The notes under the pieces are model-generated. The model was not told the DNA's origin. It saw only the letters and a list, made by a program, of their open reading frames with translations, and did not search any database. From Bremerella sp. TYQ1 (lineage in GTDB: Bacteria; Planctomycetota; Planctomycetia; Pirellulales; Pirellulaceae): a stretch of DNA of 64,000 bases. The translations under genes and the position numbers were made by a program. The stretch spans positions 2,976,001-3,040,000 of the forward strand of contig NZ_CP083740.1 of NCBI RefSeq assembly GCF_020150455.1, in the 5' to 3' direction. Below, piece after piece: positions 43,601 to 52,812 of the stretch (within the stretch, counting starts at the first letter, position 1; each line of letters opens with the position of its first letter).

Positions 43601-44707
43601 ATGACGACCGAAACACTGAAGAAGACACCACTCTACGACTGGCACGCCGCGAACGGGGGACGAATGGTCGACTTTACCGGCTGGTCGATGCCGGTTCAGT
43701 ACACTTCGATCATTAACGAGCATAACGCAACGCGAAACGCAGTCGGTCTCTTCGACGTTTCGCACATGGCCCGCTTCCGCTTCGACGGTTCCAACGCTTT
43801 GGAATTTCTCGATGGCCTGGTCACTCGCAAAGTGGCTGATCTGAAGCCAGGCCGCATTCGCTATGGTTTGGTCTGCAAGGAAGATGGCGGCATCCTGGAT
43901 GACGTGCTGACGTATCACCTGCAAGACAGCGATGGCAAGTCTTACGCGTGGATGGTGGTCAACGCTGGCAATCGCGAAAAGATCGCCGAGTGGATTCAAG
44001 CTCGCCTTCCAGAAGACATCACGTTCACCGATCACACCGAGCAAACGGCCATGATTGCCGTGCAAGGTCCCAAAGCCATGGAGATCGCCCAGGCAATCGT
44101 CGAAGGGGATCTGTCTGAGCTGAAATATTACCAAGGCCGCGAAGCTACCATTCTTAGCCACTCCGGTGGTCTCGTCAGCCGAACAGGATATACCGGAGAA
44201 GATGGCGTTGAACTGACCGTGTCTGCCGAAAACGCGATTGCCACTTGGGAAGCATTGTTTGTCGCCGCCGCAGAAGTGGGCGGACATGCCGTTGGCCTCG
44301 GGGCTCGCGACACGCTTCGCTTAGAAGCGGCAATGCCTCTTTACGGTCACGAGCTTTCCGAAGAAATCACACCACTGCAAGCCGGACTGGGCTTTGCGAT
44401 GTCGTGGGACCATGAGTTCATCGGCAAAGCCGCGCTCGAAGCAATCGACAAGGATTCGTTGCCGGTGCGTGTCGGACTGGCCATGGAAGACAAACGTGTT
44501 CCGCGCGAACATTACCCGCTTTACTCAGGCGACCAACAAGTCGGCGAAGTGACCAGTGGTTCGCAGTCGCCAACACTCGGCTCGCCGATCGCCATGGGTT
44601 ACGTGGCTCGAGCGTTTGCCGCCGAAGGCACCCAACTGGATGTCGACGTGCGAGGAAAACGCCACGCCGCTAAAGTGGTGCCGCTGCCGTTTTACAAACG
44701 CAAGTAA
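43601..44707 (+). CDS. gcvT: Glycine cleavage system T protein (aminomethyltransferase)
   Basis: Cytoplasmic tetrahydrofolate-dependent aminomethyltransferase (368 aa). It takes the aminomethyl group from lipoyl-GcvH and yields 5,10-methylene-THF and ammonia. The start LKKTPLYDWHAANGGRMVDFTGWSMPVQY is diagnostic, as are SHMARFRF, SRTGYTGEDGVEL and GLGARDTLRLEAAMPLYGHEL. ATG at 43601 matches the family N-terminus better than the GTG at 43565. First gene of gcvT-gcvH-gcvPA-gcvPB, gaps 74, 115 and -8 bases. Confidence 0.96.
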   Translation: MTTETLKKTPLYDWHAANGGRMVDFTGWSMPVQYTSIINEHNATRNAVGLFDVSHMARFRFDGSNALEFLDGLVTRKVADLKPGRIRYGLVCKEDGGILDDVLTYHLQDSDGKSYAWMVVNAGNREKIAEWIQARLPEDITFTDHTEQTAMIAVQGPKAMEIAQAIVEGDLSELKYYQGREATILSHSGGLVSRTGYTGEDGVELTVSAENAIATWEALFVAAAEVGGHAVGLGARDTLRLEAAMPLYGHELSEEITPLQAGLGFAMSWDHEFIGKAALEAIDKDSLPVRVGLAMEDKRVPREHYPLYSGDQQVGEVTSGSQSPTLGSPIAMGYVARAFAAEGTQLDVDVRGKRHAAKVVPLPFYKRK

Positions 44708-44781
44708 GTCAGCCGCTCTGCTGTTACCGCTCAATCGATACCATTCCCTTTATTCGCAGGTTAGTTAGGAGTTCCCCGATT

Positions 44782-45177
44782 ATGTCCACGGACAATTTGC
44801 TTTTCGCCAAGACGCACGAATGGGTCAAAGTGGAAGAATCGGACGGCGCAAAGATTGCCACGGTCGGCATCAGCGCTCACGCGATTGAAGCCTTGAATGA
44901 TTTGGTTTACTTGGAACTGCCGGAAGTGGGCAAAGAAACGACCGCCGGCGAATCGTTCGGTGAAATCGAATCGGTCAAAGCGGTTAGTGATATCTACGCA
45001 CCCGTGACCGGCGAAGTGATCGAAGCCAATTCGGCATTGCCGGATAACCTCGACTCGCTGCACGAAGATGCCTACGTCAACGGTTGGATTGCGAAGATCA
45101 AGATCAGCGACGACTCGGCCCTGTCCGACCTGATGGACAAAGCTGCCTACGACAAGATGTGTGCGGAAGAGGGCTAA
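44782..45177 (+). CDS. gcvH: Glycine cleavage system H protein
   Basis: Lipoyl carrier of the glycine cleavage complex (131 aa). The lipoylation site is Lys66 in GEIESVKAVSD. The start FAKTHEWVKVE and the GISAHAIEALNDLVYLELPEVG segment are typical. It shuttles the aminomethyl arm between GcvP, GcvT and dihydrolipoyl dehydrogenase, which is not in this window. The ligase gene at 48203 could attach its lipoate. Confidence 0.97.
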   Translation: MSTDNLLFAKTHEWVKVEESDGAKIATVGISAHAIEALNDLVYLELPEVGKETTAGESFGEIESVKAVSDIYAPVTGEVIEANSALPDNLDSLHEDAYVNGWIAKIKISDDSALSDLMDKAAYDKMCAEEG

Positions 45178-45292
45178 CGGCCTTCTTGGTTTTCAAGTTT
45201 CAGCGTGAAGCGGTTTGAAGTCGGAGGCTTCAACTCCCTGCTGAAAAGTGATCACTGCCAACTGAACACTAAATATTTTTGGAACAGATTGG

Positions 45293-46666
45293 ATGACGTA
45301 TCTTTATAACACTCCGGACGACCAGGCCGCGATGCTGAAGTCGATCGGGGTTGAATCGATTGAAGAGCTGTTCAGCACCATTCCGGATGACCTGCGGCTA
45401 AAACGTGATCTGGAACTGCCACCGCAAATGGGCGAGCTGGAACTGACGCAGCATCTTTCCGCTTTGGCGGCCAAGAATGCTTCGCCGGCAACGCATGCCT
45501 GTTTCCTGGGTGGCGGTAGCTACGATCACTTCGTGCCTGCGGCGGTGGATGCGTTGGCTTCGCGTGGCGAGTTCTACACTTCTTACACGCCTTACCAACC
45601 GGAAGTCTCGCAAGGCAATTTGCAGGCCATGTTTGAGTATCAAACATTGATCTGTGACTTGACGGGAATGGATCTTTCTAATGCCAGCCTGTACGACGGT
45701 GGCAGTGCATTGGCCGAAGCGGTCATCATGGCACTGAACACCGGCAAGCGTGGCGAAAAGGTCGTCGTCCTCGGTTCCGTTCACCCTGAATACCGCCAGA
45801 TCTTGCAGACCTACTTCTCGCACCTCGGCATCGAGATTGTCGAAATCGCGTGCCCGGAAGGGGTGGCTGACCTGGCCAAAGTAGAAGAGACGATCAACGC
45901 CGACACGAACTGCGTCGTCATTCAATCGCCAAACTTCTTTGGCGGCGTCGAAGATGTCGCGGCGATTGCGGAGATTGCTCATAAGAACGATGCCGTTGTC
46001 ATCCAAAGCTTTGATCCCATCAGCCTCGGCTTGCTTAAGCGCCCCGGTGACTTGGGTGCCGACATTGCAGTTGCCGAAGGACATTCGCTCGGCTCGCCGA
46101 TGCAGTATGGCGGCCCTTACCTCGGCATCATGGCATGCAGCGACAAGTTCGTTCGCCGCTTGCCTGGCCGTATTGTTGGCCAGACTGAAGATCGTCGCGG
46201 CAAACGCTGCTGGGTGTTGACGCTGCAAACGCGGGAACAACATATTCGCCGTGAGAAAGCGACCAGCAACATCTGCACAAACCAAGGGTTGTTTGCTCTA
46301 CGTGCTTCGATCTATTTGGCCTTGGTTGGCCCAGGCGGTCTGAAGCAGGCGGCGACGCTTTGCACGCAGAAGGCTCACTATGCTCAGTCGAAGCTAACTG
46401 AAGTCGAACGATTGGAACCTGTCTTCGGCGGCAATCCGTTCTTCAAGGAATTCGTTCTTCGCGACACGCAAGGCAACGTCGAAGGACTGCTGGCCGAAGC
46501 ACGCGAAGCTGGCTTCCTGGGCGGCATTCCGCTAGGTCAGTTCTTCCCTGAGATGGACGACTGCTTCCTGGTTTGCGTCACCGAAAAGCGTACCAAGAAC
46601 GAAATCGACGCCCTGGCCCGAACTTTCTCCCTCTGTCATTCCGGGGGCTCTGCAATCCATGCGTAA
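45293..46666 (+). CDS. gcvPA: Glycine dehydrogenase (decarboxylating) subunit 1
   Basis: N-terminal half of the PLP-dependent P protein as a separate subunit (457 aa, normal size). Motifs FLGGGSYDHFVPAAVDAL, YTPYQPEVSQG, DLTGMDLSNASLYDGG and TREQHIRREKATSNICTNQ are diagnostic. The subunit pairs with GcvPB to decarboxylate glycine and load the aminomethyl group on GcvH. Split P proteins are usual in this phylum. The gene overlaps gcvPB by eight bases, so translation is coupled. Confidence 0.97.
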   Translation: MTYLYNTPDDQAAMLKSIGVESIEELFSTIPDDLRLKRDLELPPQMGELELTQHLSALAAKNASPATHACFLGGGSYDHFVPAAVDALASRGEFYTSYTPYQPEVSQGNLQAMFEYQTLICDLTGMDLSNASLYDGGSALAEAVIMALNTGKRGEKVVVLGSVHPEYRQILQTYFSHLGIEIVEIACPEGVADLAKVEETINADTNCVVIQSPNFFGGVEDVAAIAEIAHKNDAVVIQSFDPISLGLLKRPGDLGADIAVAEGHSLGSPMQYGGPYLGIMACSDKFVRRLPGRIVGQTEDRRGKRCWVLTLQTREQHIRREKATSNICTNQGLFALRASIYLALVGPGGLKQAATLCTQKAHYAQSKLTEVERLEPVFGGNPFFKEFVLRDTQGNVEGLLAEAREAGFLGGIPLGQFFPEMDDCFLVCVTEKRTKNEIDALARTFSLCHSGGSAIHA

Positions 46667-48122
46667 CCAACAAGCAACTCAACTACTGTCCGAGCTTTCC
46701 CGACCTGGCCGCGTGGCCGTTCATTGGCCGGCCTGTGACGTTCCCGAGCAGTCAGTTGAAGAACTGATTCCGTCGAACTTCCTCGCCGAACAAGCTCCCC
46801 AATTGCCAGAGCTGACCGAAGGGGAAGTCGTTCGTCACTACACGAACCTGTCGACGAAGAACATGTCGGTCGACACGCATTATTACCCGCTCGGTTCGTG
46901 CACGATGAAGTACAACCCGAAGCGCAACGAACGCTTGGCTTCGCTGCCCGGCATTGTTGACTTGCATCCGTACCAGGACGAATCGACGATCCAAGGGATG
47001 CTGCAACTGTTGTTCGAGTTGCAAGGCATCTTCTCCGAAATCTCTGGACTGCCGGCCTGCTCGTTGCAGCCAGCCGCTGGAGCCCATGGAGAACTAACCG
47101 CTTTGATGGTCGCTGCGAAGTACTTCAAGAGCATCGGCGAAGATAACCGCAAGATTGTCCTGGCTCCTGACAGCTCGCACGGGACCAACCCTGCCAGTGC
47201 TCAGATGGCTGGCTTCAAAGCGGTCAGCATCAAGAGCGATCCCAACGGTGGCGTCGACATGGACGACTTCCGCAAGAAGTTGACCGACGACATCGCCGTG
47301 CTGATGATCACCAACCCAAGCACACTTGGTTTGTTCGAGAAGAACATTCGCGAGATCTCTGAGGCAGTGCACGAAAAGGGTGGACTTATCTACTTGGATG
47401 GCGCCAACATGAACGCCATTCTGGGCATCACTCGCCCTGGCGATTTCGGTGCCGACATGATGCACTACAACCCTCACAAGACCTTCAGCGGTCCACACGG
47501 TGGCGGTGGTCCTGGCGCAGGTCCGATCTGCGTGACCGAAAAGCTGAAGCCTTTCCTGCCATCGCCGATGGTTGAAAAGGATGGCGAAGGCTACAAGCTC
47601 GACTTCGATCGACCTGAATCGATCGGTCGCGTACGAAGCTTCTTCGGAAACGTCGGCGTGCTCGTGCGAGCGTACTGCTACATCCTTTCGCACGGCCCAC
47701 AAGGCTTGAAGGAAGTTTCGGAGAACGCCGTTCTCAACGCGAACTATCTGCTAAGCAAAGTGAAGCACTTCCTGCCGGTTCCGCGTGGCGAACGCTGCAT
47801 GCACGAGTTCGTCGCTTCAGCTTCCAAGCTAAAGCAGGAACGTGGTATCACCGCCATGGACATCGGCAAACGTTTGCTCGACTACGGTTTCCATGCTCCT
47901 ACGGTTTACTTCCCGCTGACCGTTCCGGAGGCCATCATGGTCGAACCGACCGAAACGGAAAGCAAGGAAACGCTCGATGCGTTTGTCGAGACGCTCTTCA
48001 AGATCACCGAAGAGGATGCGGAACTTTTGCACGATGCCCCGCACTCGACACCGATCAGCCGTCCGAACGAAGTTCAAGCGGCGCGAAGTCCTTGCCTCAG
48101 GGCCGATTTCTGCAGCACCTAA
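46659..48122 (+). CDS. gcvPB: Glycine dehydrogenase (decarboxylating) subunit 2
   Basis: PLP-binding half of the split P protein (487 aa). The PLP lysine is Lys274 in NPHKTFSGPHGGGGPG. SDPNGGVDMDD, MITNPSTLGLFE and LGSCTMKYNPK are further family motifs. With gcvPA, gcvT and gcvH it completes glycine decarboxylation apart from the shared L protein. The C-terminal ~15 residues (RSPCLRADFCST) look like a non-conserved tail. A hairpin follows the gene. Confidence 0.97.
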   Translation: MRNQQATQLLSELSRPGRVAVHWPACDVPEQSVEELIPSNFLAEQAPQLPELTEGEVVRHYTNLSTKNMSVDTHYYPLGSCTMKYNPKRNERLASLPGIVDLHPYQDESTIQGMLQLLFELQGIFSEISGLPACSLQPAAGAHGELTALMVAAKYFKSIGEDNRKIVLAPDSSHGTNPASAQMAGFKAVSIKSDPNGGVDMDDFRKKLTDDIAVLMITNPSTLGLFEKNIREISEAVHEKGGLIYLDGANMNAILGITRPGDFGADMMHYNPHKTFSGPHGGGGPGAGPICVTEKLKPFLPSPMVEKDGEGYKLDFDRPESIGRVRSFFGNVGVLVRAYCYILSHGPQGLKEVSENAVLNANYLLSKVKHFLPVPRGERCMHEFVASASKLKQERGITAMDIGKRLLDYGFHAPTVYFPLTVPEAIMVEPTETESKETLDAFVETLFKITEEDAELLHDAPHSTPISRPNEVQAARSPCLRADFCST

Positions 48123-48155
48123 CAAACCTGCGTGCCAAACTTGATTAAGATCTGC

Positions 48156-48179
48156 CATGCCCACCCTTGTGTGGGCATG
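48156..48179 (+). other. Hairpin after gcvPB (R3-like half unit)
   Basis: Perfect stem CATGCCCAC (48156-48164) with GTGGGCATG (48171-48179) around CCTTGT; no T-run. Its arm equals the CATGCCCAC end of R3 repeats. May act as a weak mRNA end between gcvPB and the ligase gene. Confidence 0.5.
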
Positions 48180-48202
48180 TTGCATGAGTGGACAGTATTT
48201 CT

Positions 48203-48943
48203 ATGAACGAGATGCGTTTAATCATCGATCCGCCTTCCCGCGGTACGTGGAACATGGCTTTGGATGAAGCCATCCTCCGAAATTCGGTCGACGTTGGCAT
48301 GCCGACGCTTCGGTTCTATCAATGGAGCGAGCCGACTCTTTCGCTTGGCTACTTTCAAAAGTATGAAGCTCGCAATCAACATGCAGCGAGTTTGAATTGT
48401 ACGTGTGTCCGTCGCGCCTCTGGCGGCGGCGCGATTATGCATGACCGCGAACTGACCTACAGCTTTGTAGCTCCGGTCCGTGACTCCCGTTCCGATGAAA
48501 CCACACGCTGGTTCGATTTGTTCCATGAGACATTGATCGAAGTGCTAGCAAACTGGGGTATCGACGCCCAACTGAGTGGTAATCCCCAAAAGGGCTCTCC
48601 TGCCGACCCCTTCTTGTGCTTCGAGCGTCGCCACGAAGTAGACGTGGTCGTCGGGGGTTATAAGATCTGCGGAAGTGCTCAACGCCGCCATCAAGCTGCC
48701 GTTTTGCAACATGGGAGTGTTCTTTTGCAGCAATCCGCATCGGCGCCCGAGCTACCAGGCCTCCAGGAACTTAGCGGTCGGGAAATTTCTGTAACGATGC
48801 TGACAGAAGCGTGGTCGGAGGCTCTAAAGACTAAGTTTGCAAGAACTTACGCACCAACCCCCCTAATAGAGCCAGAAACGGCCGCAGCGCAGCAAATAGA
48901 GCGAGAAAAGTTCGCATCCGAAGCATGGACCCATAAACGATAG
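48203..48943 (+). CDS. Lipoate-protein ligase A / lipoyltransferase family protein
   Basis: Protein of 246 aa of the LplA/LipB-type biotin-lipoate ligase fold. Motif RRASGGGAIMHD matches the lipoate-binding RRxSGGGxVxHD, and GGYKICGSAQRR carries the catalytic Lys. It is shorter than E. coli LplA (338 aa) and lacks its C-terminal domain, so an octanoyl/lipoyl transferase of the LipM or LplJ kind is also possible. Position 80 bases after the gcv operon suggests GcvH as its target. ATG at 48203 is used; GTG at 48188 and ATG at 48212 are alternatives. Confidence 0.83.
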   Translation: MNEMRLIIDPPSRGTWNMALDEAILRNSVDVGMPTLRFYQWSEPTLSLGYFQKYEARNQHAASLNCTCVRRASGGGAIMHDRELTYSFVAPVRDSRSDETTRWFDLFHETLIEVLANWGIDAQLSGNPQKGSPADPFLCFERRHEVDVVVGGYKICGSAQRRHQAAVLQHGSVLLQQSASAPELPGLQELSGREISVTMLTEAWSEALKTKFARTYAPTPLIEPETAAAQQIEREKFASEAWTHKR

Positions 48944-49310
48944 CCTATGCCACTTTCAATTCCATTGACCGCAGCTTAATGGTGGCATATGCTTATTTAA
49001 GGTGGTCGGCCAGATTGCCGATAACTATTTGAGAGTTTGGATTGCAACGGACGGTCTGATTCTCGGTTGTCGGCTTGCCGCACCCCCGAATAAACCATTT
49101 GCAATCCGTTTCGAAACAGTTATTGTGATGGGACTCTTCTGTACGGTCAGTACGCCGATTTATCCCATTTGTCTCTGATCTCGGCGCGCTGATTGCATCG
49201 GAACTAATAGACCCTTCGGTCGGCTCGGTGAATCCCAAGATTTCCCTTTAAACCGCCATTATTGAGTTTCTCAAAGGTGGGATTAGCCGTTGCACAGGAA
49301 GGATTTAAAT
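48944..49310. other. Intergenic region before the FHA gene
   Basis: About 365 bases without a supported gene; an 81-codon minus-strand frame looks non-coding. It must include the FHA gene promoter, but no clear boxes are seen. AGGAAGG lies just before the FHA start. Confidence 0.35.
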
Positions 49311-49997
49311 ATGCAAGTCATGCTACGAGTAATCCGAGGACCAAGTGCCGGCAAGGAGTTCAAACTCCCAGTCGACAACTTTGTCATCGGACGGGGTGAT
49401 GGATGTCACCTGAAGCCCAAGAGCGACATGGTGAGTCGCAAGCACTGCGCCCTGGCAGTACGTGATTCCAAGCTGTTTCTGGAAGACTTCGGAAGCAAGA
49501 ATGGAACGTACGTCAACGGCGAACGTGTTGAGGGTACTGTCGAACTGAAGATGGGAGACGAACTCCACGTTGGACCGCTCGACTTCCTGATTCTGATCGA
49601 TCACACACTGGGTGCCGCGAAACGGTCGAAAGTCAGCAGCGTCAAAGAAGCTGCCAGCCGCGTAGCCGAATCGAGTGGCCTTGGAAACGACGTTGCTAGT
49701 TGGCTAGAAGAAGCTGACGAAGAAGAACGTCAGATGCGTCTGGAAAATCCAGAAACGCGTCAGTTCCGCGTCGATGAAACCCGAACGGTCTCCTTGGACG
49801 AACTCCGAGAGTTGGAAGAGGAAGAGGCCGCCAACGCCGAAGGCAAAGATGGCAAAACCAAAACGGGTTTGCTAGGCATGTTCGGCTCGAAAAAGAAGAC
49901 GTACGGCAAGCTGCCGGAAATGGAATCGAATAACGCCAAGGACAGTCAGTCTGCCGCCAACGATGCGATTCGCCGTCTGATGGACAACCGTCGCTAA
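49311..49997 (+). CDS. FHA domain protein with charged C-terminal region
   Basis: Cytoplasmic protein of 228 aa. The FHA domain (about 1-95) shows GKEFKLP, FVIGRGDGC, SRKHCAL, DFGSKNGTYVNG, so the phosphothreonine-binding Arg, Ser and Asn residues are kept. The rest is acidic and low-complexity with a Lys-rich patch (GSKKKTYGK). Binding to Thr-phosphorylated partners of Hanks-type kinases is the family role; no kinase gene is near. AGGAAGG lies 8 bases before the ATG. A strong terminator follows. Confidence 0.88.
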   Translation: MQVMLRVIRGPSAGKEFKLPVDNFVIGRGDGCHLKPKSDMVSRKHCALAVRDSKLFLEDFGSKNGTYVNGERVEGTVELKMGDELHVGPLDFLILIDHTLGAAKRSKVSSVKEAASRVAESSGLGNDVASWLEEADEEERQMRLENPETRQFRVDETRTVSLDELRELEEEEAANAEGKDGKTKTGLLGMFGSKKKTYGKLPEMESNNAKDSQSAANDAIRRLMDNRR

Positions 49998-50042
49998 TTG
50001 CGAGACGCTTGTCTTACCCAAACGCTTCGTTACAAAGCACTT

Positions 50043-50072
50043 AAAGCCGCTCCACCCTGGAGCGGCTTTTTT
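50043..50072 (+). terminator. Rho-independent terminator after FHA gene
   Basis: Perfect stem GCCGCTCCA (50046-50054) with TGGAGCGGC (50058-50066), CCC loop, T6. Confidence 0.92.
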
Positions 50073-50215
50073 GTTGTCGTCCGGTGAAGTCTGTTTATAT
50101 TCCCGAGTTTCTCGCTCGCGACGGCCAAGAATACCCGCTAAGCTAGGAATAACTGGTCAATTCTTCATACTTTTCCAATTCCGCGAAACCTTCTTTTCTG
50201 GTCGTCGGTATAAAC

Positions 50216-50824
50216 ATGCAGAGTGGATGTGATCAGTCCAGGAGCGGTCCTTTGACGAATTTCAGCCTGCTAGTCGACCAATGCATGGAAGGGAACCAGA
50301 GCGCAGTCTCTGAGTTCGTGCGTCGATTTCGAAATCAGGTCTATCTTTTATGCTATCGCATGGTGGGAGAGCACCACGAAGCCGAAGATATGGCTCAAGA
50401 GACATTCCTGCGCGTGTTCCGAAATCTGCACCGCTGGGATCGAAATCGTCCGATCGAACCCTGGATTATGACCATCGCCGGTAACCGCTGCCGGACTCAC
50501 TTGGCTCAGCGCAATCGTCGCCCGATCGCGTGCGAGTCGCAGGATCATGTCGAAGACCATCGCGGCACCGACCACCGCGGGGAACTTCTCGCAGAAGAAG
50601 TTCAGCTGGCTCTATCGCATGTCCGAGAAGAATACCGAATGGCGTTCCTTTTGTTCCACGATCACCAAATGAGTTACGGTGAGATTGCGGAACAAATGGA
50701 GTGCCCTTTGGGAACGGTTAAAACCTGGGTTCATCGTGCCCGACGCGAACTGGTTCAACGCTTGGCGAATCGTGGTGTCACGCAAGATTACCGAGCCCAT
50801 CAACTTGCCAAGTCGGCAGAGTAA
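50216..50824 (+). CDS. ECF-type RNA polymerase sigma factor
   Basis: Sigma-70 family factor of the extracytoplasmic function group (202 aa). Region 2 (about 25-95) shows YLLCYRMVGEHHEAEDMAQETFLRVFRNLHRWD, the -10-binding part. Region 4 (about 135-185) shows MAFLLFHDHQMSYGEIAEQMECPLGTVKTWVHRARREL, the -35-binding helix-turn-helix. Regions 1 and 3 are absent, as in ECF factors. The next gene, 34 bases downstream, encodes a single-pass membrane protein that is a plausible anti-sigma factor. No target promoter was identified, although the following DUF1559 gene is a candidate. Confidence 0.92.
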   Translation: MQSGCDQSRSGPLTNFSLLVDQCMEGNQSAVSEFVRRFRNQVYLLCYRMVGEHHEAEDMAQETFLRVFRNLHRWDRNRPIEPWIMTIAGNRCRTHLAQRNRRPIACESQDHVEDHRGTDHRGELLAEEVQLALSHVREEYRMAFLLFHDHQMSYGEIAEQMECPLGTVKTWVHRARRELVQRLANRGVTQDYRAHQLAKSAE

Positions 50825-50858
50825 GTTTGACTGAAAGTTAGCCCGCAGGAATGGTTCC

Positions 50859-51611
50859 GTGACGTTTGAAGAGTTTGAAAACACGCTGCAAGATTGGCTC
50901 GACGAAGGTCGTCTCGAAGAGGCGCATACGTTGATCCCGATGGTCTGCGAAGCAGATCGCGCGGAGTGTGAGGAACTCTTGTTTACGTACCAGGCACTTT
51001 TCGCTGGACTCGCTGCTTCCAGCTCTTTCGATTCCGCGACACCTGCTCAAGAGCCCTCCGTAGACTTGCCGCAGTCTGGATCTCGCTGGCAAGACGTTTC
51101 GCTGCCAGGTCTCGCACTTGCCATGGCGTTATGCTTGACGCTGGTAGCTCTCGTTCCCGGTTTGTTTCCTGCTGGTGACTCCGGAACGGTGACGCCCTCC
51201 CCTGCTCTGACCGATGCAGGCCAACCGATGGAAACGCCCCCTGCGGCTCCTGGCGTGATTGCATCAACGCCGCAGATCGCTTCGAACGCTCAACCTCAAG
51301 ACTTTACCCGCTTCGCAACTTCATCGTTTGAGCCGCTGGCTCGTAGCATGGCCAGTCGTACTGACTTTGCGATCAAGTCGTTCAATCAGGTAACGACCGA
51401 TTTGAACCCTATCGACGAACACTTAGCCGCTTACCGAGAGGCGGCCCCTCTGATAAATACACTCACGCGAGGCTTCCTGCCTGGCACACATTCTTTAAGC
51501 AACGCTTTCTCAGCGCTGCACGAATCGACCGTCGAACCGGTCGCTCCGACCCAAGACGCCGAAGCCGAAACGCTTCCTCCATCGCCAGAGTCTGGTTCAG
51601 TGGTTAGCTAA
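50859..51611 (+). CDS. Putative membrane-bound anti-sigma factor
   Basis: Protein of 250 aa. The N-terminal ~50 residues are helical (LQDWLDEGRLEEAHTLI, then CEELLFTYQALFAGL) and cytoplasmic by position. A single membrane helix lies at about 82-104 (LPGLALAMALCLTLVALVPGL). The C-terminal ~145 residues would be periplasmic. This layout and the position right after an ECF sigma gene fit an anti-sigma factor, but the H-x3-C-x2-C zinc motif of the common ZAS type is absent. GTG start at 50859 has AGGA upstream. No family match is certain. Confidence 0.62.
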   Translation: MTFEEFENTLQDWLDEGRLEEAHTLIPMVCEADRAECEELLFTYQALFAGLAASSSFDSATPAQEPSVDLPQSGSRWQDVSLPGLALAMALCLTLVALVPGLFPAGDSGTVTPSPALTDAGQPMETPPAAPGVIASTPQIASNAQPQDFTRFATSSFEPLARSMASRTDFAIKSFNQVTTDLNPIDEHLAAYREAAPLINTLTRGFLPGTHSLSNAFSALHESTVEPVAPTQDAEAETLPPSPESGSVVS

Positions 51612-51657
51612 GGGCAACGTGAATCCCCACTAAAATGGGATTCCATCAATCAACTTT

Positions 51658-51683
51658 TAACCTATTATTGTATTATTAGGTTA
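51658..51683. other. AT-rich hairpin before the second DUF1559 gene
   Basis: TAACCTA (51658-51664) pairs with TAGGTTA (51677-51683). It lies 45 bases before the DUF1559 start; a second stem GAATCCC/GGGATTC is at 51621-51643, after the putative anti-sigma gene. Possible transcript end and leader structure; role not shown. Confidence 0.35.
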
Positions 51684-51727
51684 CACCCCCGTTTGCTAAT
51701 CGCGTCCCCCACCCCAAAGGCCCTATC

Positions 51728-52765
51728 ATGCACACCAATCGGCCGGTCCTGCGCGCACGCTCTGGTTTTACCCTGGTAGAACTACTCGTCGTCATCGCCA
51801 TCATCGGTGTTCTCATTGCCCTTCTGCTTCCTGCCGTTCAACAAGCGAGAGAGGCAGCCCGCCGTGGTCAATGCTTGAATCACCTGAAACAGCTCGCACT
51901 GGCGATGCATAACTTTCATGACACGAACAACACGTTTCCCAAAAACGTTTATGGCCCCAACCCAGGCACAACCTGGGATGGTTGGCATCTGTTCAGCGCC
52001 AACTACAAATTGCTGCCGTTCATCGAACAAGAGAATCTGTACAACCAGTTCGACTTGGACGGCACCTGGAGCGCAAACCGTGATGGGCCGATGAACGTTG
52101 AGCTCGCCGCATTCAAGTGCCCTTCTTCTCCACCAGCACCAACACCTGACTTCAGCTGGGGTGGCCCTGGCTCGAATTACGGCTGGTGTTCGGGAAGCTC
52201 GCCGTACACAGCACATGCGTGTAATCGATCGCAATGCAACGGCATGATGACGACCAAAGAAGAGACGAAGATGGCCGATGTTACGGACGGACTATCCAAC
52301 TCGGTGTTCTGTTCAGAGTTTCTTTCCGGTGACGGTATTGCCGACACGCCTCGTTACCCGTTCGACATCCTGTACACAGGATCGGACGCACCGTTCAACA
52401 GCATTGCCAACAAAGACTTTCCTACCCAGGCAGAAATCGAAGGCATTGGCCAACAAGCCGAAAGCAGTCCTTCTGGCGAACGTAGCAACAACGGAACGTT
52501 ATGGGCTTGGTACTCTCATGGACAATCGATTCTGAACACATCCACGCCTCCGAACTGGAAGTATGCTTCGGTCGGTGGAAACTGCTGTCCTGGCGGTGCT
52601 CACGACTGGGGACGCGGTTTCATCGGGGCTCGTAGTATGCACCCCGGCGGTGTTAATGCTGCCATGGGTGATGGGTCTGTCCGATTCGTTGCCGAGACGG
52701 TCGAACTTCTCACTTGGCAACGCATGGGCAACGCTCGAGATGGTCAACCAACGACTCTTCCGTAA
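51728..52765 (+). CDS. DUF1559 domain protein with type IV prepilin-like N-terminus
   Basis: Second family member (345 aa). Leader, then [28 protein letters not shown], the prepilin cleavage site and membrane helix with Glu at +5, is nearly identical to that of the protein at 5529. DUF1559 follows with NHLKQLALAMHNFHD, an insert with paired cysteines (CNRSQCNG), and the ending MHPGGVNAAMGDGSVRFVAE, the complete H-P-G-G-x-x-x-x-x-G-D-G-S-V-R-F tail. It sits between an ECF sigma/anti-sigma pair and a lipoprotein gene on the same strand. Confidence 0.93.
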   Translation: MHTNRPVLRARSGFTLVELLVVIAIIGVLIALLLPAVQQAREAARRGQCLNHLKQLALAMHNFHDTNNTFPKNVYGPNPGTTWDGWHLFSANYKLLPFIEQENLYNQFDLDGTWSANRDGPMNVELAAFKCPSSPPAPTPDFSWGGPGSNYGWCSGSSPYTAHACNRSQCNGMMTTKEETKMADVTDGLSNSVFCSEFLSGDGIADTPRYPFDILYTGSDAPFNSIANKDFPTQAEIEGIGQQAESSPSGERSNNGTLWAWYSHGQSILNTSTPPNWKYASVGGNCCPGGAHDWGRGFIGARSMHPGGVNAAMGDGSVRFVAETVELLTWQRMGNARDGQPTTLP

Positions 52766-52812
52766 CGACATTGATTGAAGGACTTTTTTCGTTGGTTCCA
52801 GGAATTCGATAT

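Noticed and set aside
48993..49238. 81-codon minus-strand frame before the FHA gene
   Set aside because: No start signal or family; probably chance in an intergenic region.
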